Part shown: positions 5,406 to 10,885 of the stretch, one piece after another
How positions within the stretch are numbered: position 1 is the stretch's first letter
Layout of the letters: each line of letters opens with the position of its first letter
Source: Thermoprotei archaeon
Lineage (GTDB): Archaea > Thermoproteota > Thermoprotei_A > Sulfolobales > Fervidicoccaceae
Assembly (NCBI GenBank): GCA_022759165.1
Contig: JAEMPT010000034.1
Location: 1-10,885, forward strand
DNA length: 10,885 nt
Direction of reading: 5' to 3'
Notes under the pieces: model-generated
Told to the model about the DNA's origin: nothing
The model's database searches: none
What the model saw: the letters and a program-made list of their open reading frames with translations, nothing else
Program-made: the position numbers and the translations under genes

Positions 5406-6219
5406 CGTCTATGACCACCTCTGCACTTACATTATAGGGATGTATCGACTCAAAGCTTCTGACGCTTACTATAATCTTGTTGGCCTTCGTCATAGTTGCT
5501 GTCCGCATAACCTTCCATGCTATTTTTCTAGCAAGGTCTTCAGCGAACTGAGGAGCATTTATTATCTTTTTAATGATTCGTGCCTCCTCATCTCGGGATA
5601 GCTCTACCTCCAACTTTCCAGAGTAGGAAGACTCGACTACCTCGATAACATCAAAAGCGTCATCAATAGAAAGTGATGCACCATTCGATTCCACGGATAC
5701 TATAGCTTCTGCCCTTTGCATATGCGTCGGTGTCTTTTCCCAATCTGTCCCCTCATAATATCGAAATACTTCCTTGGCACACGGACAGGATATAGCTCCT
5801 TCTATTTTTACTTCCATAAACCAGCTTTCTTCTCCGTTTCTCCTCCTTTTCACTCTGAAGTTCAAATCTACTTTCTGTCCTCTTAAAGGTAACGAAGAAT
5901 TCAGCACTACCTCCGCAATTTCCGAGTAGCTATGCGTGTTCAGAGCCTTCTGTGCTATTCTAGAAAGGAGCGCACTTAAGTCTGTGCACCCCGTCTCCAC
6001 TTCTGTAAGAGCAGCTTTGACCAGCCTTGAAAGATGGACACCCTTCTTTTCTGGAGGCAAGTCTATATATAGAGATAGCTCTGCTGGTAGCTCTTCGCAG
6101 CTTTTGCGAGAAATTAAGTTTACCTTCAGGTAGAGACCCTCCAGCCCGGTCCTATCAACCTTCAAGGGATGATCGGGCATTAGTTCGTGCACATCTGGGG
6201 AAGCATTTTCATTGCTCAT
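5365..6219 (-). CDS. mptA: GTP cyclohydrolase MptA (GTP cyclohydrolase IV, FolE2-like)
   Basis: MptA is an Fe(II)-dependent enzyme that converts GTP to 7,8-dihydroneopterin 2',3'-cyclic phosphate, the first step of archaeal folate/methanopterin-type pterin synthesis. The 284-residue product has the tunnelling-fold signatures of COG1469: DLPPEKKGVHLSR (53-65), ISCPCAKEVF (144-152) with the metal-associated Cys, and THMQRAEA (165-172). A late segment runs APQFAEDLARKIAW and then SIHPYNVSAEVVIDG. The last residues after VIDGK (EHRDRSRYEEL) look like run-on into the overlapping DUF1464 frame and may not be conserved. ATG 6219 overlaps the end of the upstream PTPS gene by 11 bases, which suggests translational coupling. 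Confidence 0.92.
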   Translation of the reverse strand: MSNENASPDVHELMPDHPLKVDRTGLEGLYLKVNLISRKSCEELPAELSLYIDLPPEKKGVHLSRLVKAALTEVETGCTDLSALLSRIAQKALNTHSYSEIAEVVLNSSLPLRGQKVDLNFRVKRRRNGEESWFMEVKIEGAISCPCAKEVFRYYEGTDWEKTPTHMQRAEAIVSVESNGASLSIDDAFDVIEVVESSYSGKLEVELSRDEEARIIKKIINAPQFAEDLARKIAWKVMRTATMTKANKIIVSVRSFESIHPYNVSAEVVIDGKEHRDRSRYEEL

Positions 6220-6619
6220 CTGAACTCACTTCGGCGAAGCTTTCCCTGCCTTCGTATAACCTTAGCTGTATTTTCCCTTCAATTTTTCTTTTCAGCTCAT
6301 TTAGAATTGATAATGCGATGTATTCAGTCGTAGCATGGGGATATGGTATGGGCTTTAGCTCAGTTTTGAAAGGACCTTTCAGTTCGATATCGATGAGATG
6401 GCGTGAAGGTATAATGAACTTGTGATCATATTCTGAGATTACTTCCTTTATCGCTTTTTTTAGTTCCCTGAAGTCCATAACCATACCCGTGGTTTCGTCT
6501 ATTTTTCTCTCGACAATTACCTCTAATTCAAACGTGTGGCCATGTAAGGATTCACACTTCCCACCATCAAGTGTATAGTGCGCTGCATCGAACGTAATGC
6601 CCTTTATCCCTACCTTCAA
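6209..6619 (-). CDS. 6-pyruvoyl-tetrahydropterin synthase / QueD family protein (COG0720)
   Basis: This zinc enzyme family acts on dihydroneopterin triphosphate or related pterins. The 136-residue product has FDAAHYTL with zinc ligand His14, CESLHGHTFEL with Cys22, Glu23 and zinc ligands His26 and His28, EYDHKFI with Asp65-His66, and a late Glu in ESFAE. The motif is CExxHGH, which carries both the QueD-type Cys and the Glu of the folate-type PTPS-III branch. I choose TTG 6619: GGGAGG (6635-6630) lies ten bases upstream, the gene then starts five bases after the mptE stop, and MKVGIKGITFDAAH is the family's normal N-terminus. ATG 6646 and TTG 6652 lie in frame but would overlap mptE and lack a good binding site. 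Flanking mptE and mptA argue for pterin cofactor synthesis rather than queuosine/archaeosine. Confidence 0.88.
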   Translation of the reverse strand: MKVGIKGITFDAAHYTLDGGKCESLHGHTFELEVIVERKIDETTGMVMDFRELKKAIKEVISEYDHKFIIPSRHLIDIELKGPFKTELKPIPYPHATTEYIALSILNELKRKIEGKIQLRLYEGRESFAEVSSDEQ

Positions 6620-6624
6620 TCTTA

Positions 6625-7356
6625 TCAAGCCTCCCAAGGAAACCATGAACAATCATAGCCTTTAGCTAGAGGAATCTTGACTCTTTTGTCTCTGCAAGCG
6701 AGCCATTTGACCAACATACTTCCAATCCAGTACTTTCTCGCTTTTATCTCTGATGGAGGACTGCGATGATGCATGAGCTGAGACTCGCCAACTCCGTATA
6801 CTGAAACCTCTCGCGCGCCAAAGAAGAGCGATGTGAACACGGCCCTGTCGCCATCGGTAAAGCCCCCGAAATTGAAAAAAGGAAAAGAAGGGGGTTGTTG
6901 CGTTGTGAACAGAGCTTTTATCCCATGTGAGCTAGCTTCTCCAATGAAAATCCTAGCCCTCTCAACGTTATCGCCATGTAAATGAACGATCAGTAATGGG
7001 ATCTCACGAAGAAGGTTCGCTTCTATTCCCTCTATTCCATCGAGATCTGTTATAAGAAGATCAGGACTGAGATCGAGCTCATAGGTTACATATTTGAAGG
7101 CTGCATCAGCGACAACGAGGCTGTCCGCATGAAGATCCCTCAGTTCGGCTAGTTCAGGACCAGCTGCTATAACGGCGACTCCTTTTCCCTCAATGAGGTC
7201 ATATGCCCTTTCGAACAATCTAGTCGAATAATTTATATTACCGGAAAAAATCTTGAGCGGAAGATCATCAATAGCGAAATTTAGAGGAAGAAGTTCCCGT
7301 ATCCAACTGAAAATTTTCGTCCATTCGCCCGGCTTAAACTTTTCTTTCATTAGCAT
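6625..7356 (-). CDS. mptE: 6-hydroxymethyl-7,8-dihydropterin pyrophosphokinase, MptE type (DUF115, COG1634)
   Basis: MptE activates 6-hydroxymethyl-7,8-dihydropterin with a diphosphate so it can be joined to a (p-aminobenzoate-derived) arylamine; it replaces bacterial FolK in archaea. The 243-residue product has the family motifs in order: AVIAAGPEL (61-69, a variant of the usual GGGPS loop), VADAA (82-86), ITDLDGIE (102-109), VHLHGDN (124-130), TTQ (151-153) and NFGGFTDGDRA (162-172). The start is ATG 7356 or, six bases later, ATG 7350; GGTG (7368-7365) and AAGG (7360-7357) could serve as binding sites. The gene overlaps gcvPB by 17-23 bases and is followed five bases later by the PTPS gene. 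Confidence 0.9.
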   Translation of the reverse strand: MLMKEKFKPGEWTKIFSWIRELLPLNFAIDDLPLKIFSGNINYSTRLFERAYDLIEGKGVAVIAAGPELAELRDLHADSLVVADAAFKYVTYELDLSPDLLITDLDGIEGIEANLLREIPLLIVHLHGDNVERARIFIGEASSHGIKALFTTQQPPSFPFFNFGGFTDGDRAVFTSLFFGAREVSVYGVGESQLMHHRSPPSEIKARKYWIGSMLVKWLACRDKRVKIPLAKGYDCSWFPWEA

Positions 7357-8824
7357 CCTTCACACCGAATTTCACTGAAGGTCTCATCGTTTGTGGGTGG
7401 TTTGCTCTAACAGCGTCCAGCCTACCAGAGGCTGTGCTCTTTGGAAGTTCCTTGAGTTTTTTTGGATCCCTGTGCGCAAGCTCGACTGCCTCCTTTATGG
7501 CAGAAGCATATTCTTCTATGACCTCCATTGGTTCAGTCTCAGTGAATTCGAACATCATCGCTTCTTCTACAATCAGCGGGAAGTAAATTGTAGGAGCATG
7601 GAGTCCTCTCTCAAGGAGGAACTTCGCTAGGTCATCAGCAGTTACGCCAGTTTCCTCAGTGAGCTTCTTTACTGAGATAACTCCTTCATGTTTTCTAAAT
7701 CTATATTCTCCGAAGGGTAGACTGACTCCGTTAATCCCTTTCAGAAGGGATAGGAAGTAATTTATGTTCAACGAAGAATGTAAAGCGACCTTCCAAAGGT
7801 CTTCACCATACGATAGTAGGAAGACATATGCATAAACCATGCCAGGCAGATTCCCCATTGTTCCCATAACATGACCTATGCTTTTCTCCGGACGGCTCAG
7901 TGTATAATCTCCGTTTTTCTTTTCCACGATGTAACCAGGAAGGTATTTAGCTAGTTCTCCCTTAGCGCAAACCGCTCCAGCACCGGGTCCCCCGCCTCCA
8001 TGCGGAGCGGAGAAGGTCTTATGTAAGTTAAGGTGCACTATATCGAATCCCATGTCTCCTGGCCTAGCTATCCCGATTATCCCGTTAAGATTGGCTCCGT
8101 CATAGTAAAGAACTCCACCGAACTCATGTATGGATTTGGCGATCTCCAAAATTCTTTCCTCAAAGAGACCAAGGGTGTTTGGATTGGTTAGCATGAGGCC
8201 AGCAGTCCTGTTCCCAACAACGGCCTTAATACCTCCGATGTCCACGTTCCCCCTTTCGTCGGTTTGAACCCTAATGACTTTGAATCCACCCATAGCAGAG
8301 CTCGCTGGATTGCTTCCATGGGCACTATCAGGCACAATCATTTCATCCCTCCATTTCTCCCCCCTTTCATTGTGAAATGCCTTTATCATAAGTACCCCGC
8401 TTAGCTCTCCAGAAGCCCCCGCAGGTGGCTGTAAGCTGCATGCATCCATGCCCGTGATCTCCTTCAACCATTCTTGGAGCTCGAACATCAATCTGAGTAT
8501 CCCGCGCGCTAAACCTGTTTTCAACAAAAATGGATGAACGTTTCTAATTTTATTAGATTGGAGGACCTTTGCTGCGATTTTTGGGTTATACTTCATTGTG
8601 CATGACCCAAGGGGCACTGGTCCTAAGTCGATTCCATATGACATCTGCGTTAGCCTTGTGAAGTGACGAACAACCTCCGGTTCACTCAAGTTAGGCAATG
8701 AAACCCGTTCTCTAATGAGCTCCCTCGGCACATCTGGAGGAGCCGGCTCATCATCTTGCTTGTTGTTTCCAGCATCATACTCAAATAGAAGCTTTTCCTC
8801 CCATCTCGCTTGCCTGAACGTCAT
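7334..8824 (-). CDS. gcvPB: Glycine dehydrogenase (decarboxylating) subunit 2, PLP-binding
   Basis: GcvPB is the catalytic half of the split P protein. With GcvPA it decarboxylates glycine and passes the aminomethyl group to the lipoyl arm of the H protein. The 496-residue length is normal. Motifs include PLGSCTMKYNP near the N-terminus, LQPPAGASGELSG, IVPDSAHGSNPASSAMGG, NPNTLGLFE, YYDGANLNGI, and the cofactor lysine in HLNLHKTFSAPHGGGGPG (Lys269). ATG 8824 overlaps the gcvPA stop as ATGA, the classic sign of translational coupling between two subunits made in equal amounts. No GcvH or lipoate gene lies in the window. Confidence 0.97.
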   Translation of the reverse strand: MTFRQARWEEKLLFEYDAGNNKQDDEPAPPDVPRELIRERVSLPNLSEPEVVRHFTRLTQMSYGIDLGPVPLGSCTMKYNPKIAAKVLQSNKIRNVHPFLLKTGLARGILRLMFELQEWLKEITGMDACSLQPPAGASGELSGVLMIKAFHNERGEKWRDEMIVPDSAHGSNPASSAMGGFKVIRVQTDERGNVDIGGIKAVVGNRTAGLMLTNPNTLGLFEERILEIAKSIHEFGGVLYYDGANLNGIIGIARPGDMGFDIVHLNLHKTFSAPHGGGGPGAGAVCAKGELAKYLPGYIVEKKNGDYTLSRPEKSIGHVMGTMGNLPGMVYAYVFLLSYGEDLWKVALHSSLNINYFLSLLKGINGVSLPFGEYRFRKHEGVISVKKLTEETGVTADDLAKFLLERGLHAPTIYFPLIVEEAMMFEFTETEPMEVIEEYASAIKEAVELAHRDPKKLKELPKSTASGRLDAVRANHPQTMRPSVKFGVKDANERKV

Positions 8825-10206
8825 CCATTCATCGCCTCCTTCAGCGCGTTTTCAAGTTCGGAAATGTCTTCTGATTTGTGAACTTCTGTGGCACATGACA
8901 TTAGCCCTTCCTCTCGAATGGAATAGGGGACCAATTTTCTGTCTTTAACGATATTCTCAAGGAGAGTCATGCTATTTTCTGCGGATGGGATAGAGAAGGA
9001 GATATTCTTGAAATGAACAGCGCGCGGTCGTTGGATCAGCGCGCCCGCATTTGAAAGGGCTTTCATGAGCCTTTTTGTATTCTCAAATATAGCTATTCCC
9101 TCTTTTCTGATCCCATTACTTCCTTTTATTGCTAGACTAACGAGGGCTGCTATAGAGTTAAGAGACACACCAGTAGTTATATTAGAGGTCGCTTTCTCCC
9201 GCCTTATATGTTGTTCCCGGCTCTGTAGGATCATCATATATCCTCTTCTTCCATCTACGTCAACCGTTTCTCCTATAAGCCTGCCAGGCAAATTTCTGAT
9301 GAGCTCTCGCTCGTTTCTAATTCCCAATATTCCGAGTGTCATGCCACCACCATACATCGGTAAGCCCAGAGATTGCCCTTCTCCAACAACGATATCCGCC
9401 TCGAATTTACCTGGAGGTGTTAAAACGCCCAGGGCAATCGGATCTGAGAACACTATAGCAAGCGAGCCTGCTGCATGAGTTTCCTGTATAATTTCCGGTG
9501 TCGTTCTCCTCACTTCCCCAGTATTCGCTGGATAGTCTATTATTACAGCGGCGGGCCTCTCGCTCTTTATCAAGGAAATGTTCTCTGGTGTAGCTTCCCC
9601 TGTATCATTGTCTGTTTCATACTCGATTAACGACACTTCAGGACCCATGAAATATGTTTTCATAACATCCTTATACTCATGGAATAGTGTACTTGGAACC
9701 ATAACCTTCTTAATTTTTTTTACCCTCACAGCCATTAGAGAAGCCTCAGCTAATGCCGTGGCCCCATCATACATACCAGCATTCACTATATCGACATCGT
9801 ACAGAATGGCCATGGCGCTTTGATATTCATATAGCATCTGGAGAAGACCTTGAGAGATTTCTGGCTGGTAAGGAGTATAGGCTGTGAGTATCTCTCCCCT
9901 GGAAATGATAGCATCTACAACCGGGTGAGTATAATGAGGCGCTATTGGGCCCCCAGCGAATATCTTGTTAAGCTCAAAATCTTTTAAATCGTTAATTATG
10001 CCGTCGAATTCTTTCTCAATTTCAAAAGAAGAAAGAGGCCTTCCTCTTCCTACTGCTAGCTTTTTTTTAAGAGTGATGCTCTTTGGGATATCCGAAAACA
10101 ATTCTAGCGGATCTTTTATACCTATAGCGTTTAAAATCTCCGCGATATTTTTCTCATTATCATTAGCTATCCATGGGTGCCTTCCTTCCAACTTTATCAC
10201 CGGCAC
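8821..10206 (-). CDS. gcvPA: Glycine dehydrogenase (decarboxylating) subunit 1
   Basis: GcvPA is the N-terminal half of the P protein in archaea and many bacteria; it forms a heterotetramer with GcvPB and has lost the PLP lysine. Recognisable segments are HPWIANDNEK at the N-terminus, HYTHPVVDAI, TAYTPYQPEISQGLLQML with EYQ following, NAGMYDGATALAEA, VIIDYPANTGEVR and GEGQSLGLPMYGGG. The QSREQHIRREKATSNI region is typical of the family. The 461-residue length is slightly above the usual 440-450. The start is GTG 10206, because a TATA box is centred 26 bases upstream and would start RNA at that base. GTG 10200 is an in-frame alternative. It is the first gene of the six-gene operon. Confidence 0.96.
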   Translation of the reverse strand: MPVIKLEGRHPWIANDNEKNIAEILNAIGIKDPLELFSDIPKSITLKKKLAVGRGRPLSSFEIEKEFDGIINDLKDFELNKIFAGGPIAPHYTHPVVDAIISRGEILTAYTPYQPEISQGLLQMLYEYQSAMAILYDVDIVNAGMYDGATALAEASLMAVRVKKIKKVMVPSTLFHEYKDVMKTYFMGPEVSLIEYETDNDTGEATPENISLIKSERPAAVIIDYPANTGEVRRTTPEIIQETHAAGSLAIVFSDPIALGVLTPPGKFEADIVVGEGQSLGLPMYGGGMTLGILGIRNERELIRNLPGRLIGETVDVDGRRGYMMILQSREQHIRREKATSNITTGVSLNSIAALVSLAIKGSNGIRKEGIAIFENTKRLMKALSNAGALIQRPRAVHFKNISFSIPSAENSMTLLENIVKDRKLVPYSIREEGLMSCATEVHKSEDISELENALKEAMNG

Positions 10207-10240
10207 AAACGAAGCCGATGGCTTCGCTATATATAACGAT
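10207..10240 (-). promoter_or_regulatory. gcv operon promoter with TATA box and perfect palindrome
   Basis: On the minus strand TTATATATA (10236 to 10228) is a strong TATA box. Its centre lies about 26 bases from GTG 10206, so the mRNA is predicted to be leaderless. Between the box and the start lies CGAAGCC-GAT-GGCTTCG (10210-10226), a perfect 7-bp inverted repeat with a three-base centre. A protein bound there would block initiation, so it is a natural operator candidate. The regulator is unknown. Confidence 0.6.
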
Positions 10241-10340
10241 ATCTTCTTGAGATAAATCCCTTCTCAGCAATAATAATTTTTATTTTATTCTAAAAGCTTA
10301 GTTTGTGTGTTAGAGAGGATCTCTTCCCATATCGCTTAAG

Positions 10341-10389
10341 GCTTAAAAAATCAGATGCCAAATTCAAAGAACTTTGGAAGGAGTTTGAC
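10341..10389 (+). promoter_or_regulatory. Promoter and ribosome binding site of the signal peptidase gene
   Basis: GCTTAAAAAA (10341-10350) is a usable TATA box that would start RNA near 10371. GGAAGGAG (10376-10383) then lies six bases before ATG 10390. The rest of the divergent gap (10241-10340) is A/T-rich, with TTTTTATTTTATT around 10273-10285 as another possible box. Confidence 0.45.
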
Positions 10390-10836
10390 ATGAGTAGTAT
10401 AAAAAAATCCGATTTAGCGATCCTAATTGCTTTACTTGTAATCGTTATCCTCTTGAAACCAGCCCTTTCAGCGATCTCTGGTACGCAGACGCCCGTGGCA
10501 GTTGTAAGGGGCAATAGCATGCTTCCCCTTTTACATGAAGGGGATCTCGTGTTCCTTCATCACGTTGATCCGCAAGACATAAAGGTTGGAGATATAGTTG
10601 TTTACAAAAGCGTATATGGCGGATATATAATTCACAGGGTCATAAAGGTTATAGAGACGCCTAATGGCTTTTTATACGAGACAAAGGGCGATAACAATCC
10701 GGCTGATGATAGTATGCTGGGACAGTTTCCCGAGGGGTTCGGGGTGAGCTACGACAGAATCGCAGGCGTTGTGTGGTCTCCCGCAAATAAAACTTTGATT
10801 GTTCCCATAATAGGTGTTATTTCTCTTTTCATATGA
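10390..10836 (+). CDS. Signal peptidase I, archaeal/Sec11 type
   Basis: This membrane protease removes signal peptides from exported proteins. The 148-residue product starts at ATG 10390, six bases after GGAAGGAG; an in-frame start at 10303 would add 29 residues that are not part of the family. A transmembrane helix (about residues 9-29, AILIALLVIVILL region) anchors it. The catalytic domain on the outer side has VRGNSMLPLLHEGD with the nucleophile Ser43, YIIHRVIKV with His82 in place of the bacterial Lys, and KGDNNPADD with Asp101, Asp106 and Asp107. A short hydrophobic C-terminus (LIVPIIGVISLFI) may be a second membrane segment. It is divergent from the gcv operon and unrelated to it in function. 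Confidence 0.93.
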   Translation: MSSIKKSDLAILIALLVIVILLKPALSAISGTQTPVAVVRGNSMLPLLHEGDLVFLHHVDPQDIKVGDIVVYKSVYGGYIIHRVIKVIETPNGFLYETKGDNNPADDSMLGQFPEGFGVSYDRIAGVVWSPANKTLIVPIIGVISLFI

Positions 10837-10842
10837 TATTTT

Positions 10843-10872
10843 CTCTCTGTTGAGGAGAGGTTGTTTGTTTTT
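10843..10872 (+). terminator. Hairpin plus T-tract terminator after the signal peptidase gene
   Basis: CTCTC (10843-10847) pairs with GAGAG (10855-10859) around a seven-base loop, followed by TTGTTTGTTTTT (10861-10872). The stem is short, and the T-tract alone may be enough in archaea. Confidence 0.5.
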
Positions 10873-10885
10873 AAATGCATTTTAA

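Noticed and set aside
6620..6652. PTPS start at TTG 6652 or ATG 6646
   Set aside because: Both overlap mptE and lack a good ribosome binding site, while TTG 6619 gives the standard family N-terminus after GGGAGG.
10207..10260. Glycine riboswitch upstream of gcvPA
   Set aside because: The leader is too short, and the TATA position predicts a leaderless mRNA; no tandem aptamer-like structure is present.
10303..10389. Longer signal peptidase starting at 10303
   Set aside because: The added residues are charged, unlike the family N-terminus, and ATG 10390 has a well-placed GGAAGGAG site.
1..10885. CRISPR array, tRNA or rRNA genes
   Set aside because: No regularly spaced direct repeats and no cloverleaf or rRNA signature sequences were found on either strand.

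Overview
The window looks like a genome segment from a thermophilic member of the Thermoproteota (Crenarchaeota/TACK archaea). The evidence is a complete ESCRT-III-type cell division cluster (cdvA, cdvB, cdvC), a split glycine decarboxylase (gcvPA plus gcvPB), archaeal pterin enzymes (MptA and MptE types), a Sec11-type signal peptidase with a Ser/His active site, and core promoters with TATA boxes. I cannot name the genus. There are no rRNA or tRNA genes and no CRISPR array.

Layout. (1) Positions 2-505 (+) hold the 3' end of gcvT, the aminomethyltransferase of the glycine cleavage system, followed by a T-run. (2) Positions 650-3556 (+) hold cdvA, cdvB and cdvC, the membrane recruiter, the filament former and the Vps4-like ATPase of archaeal cytokinesis. 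(3) Positions 3557-4244 are a gene-poor stretch with a T-rich terminator, a decayed tnpB 3' end with its right-end stem-loop, and a candidate C/D box sRNA on the minus strand. (4) Positions 4245-10206 (-) are a tightly packed six-gene operon. In transcription order it is gcvPA, gcvPB, mptE, a QueD/PTPS-family gene, mptA and a DUF1464 sugar-kinase-fold gene. Its core promoter fits leaderless transcription, and a perfect 7-bp palindrome lies just inside it. (5) Positions 10390-10836 (+) hold a divergent signal peptidase I gene with its own terminator.

How the genes fit together. The minus operon joins glycine decarboxylase with three enzymes for the pterin part of the archaeal C1 carrier. That carrier (tetrahydrofolate or a methanopterin-like pterin) accepts the methylene group released by GcvT. 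GcvT is encoded on the far side of the cdv cluster, so the division genes sit between parts of the glycine cleavage system. A stem-loop resembling the tnpB right end also lies between gcvT and cdvA. The cdv cluster is therefore bracketed by two same-orientation transposon-like remnants.

Main points to check: the DUF1464 reading frame extends upstream through its nucleotide-binding motif with no usable start codon; two genes (cdvC and the PTPS gene) probably start at TTG; the PTPS gene has a CExxHGH motif; the minus-strand sRNA candidate; and the duplicated transposon ends.
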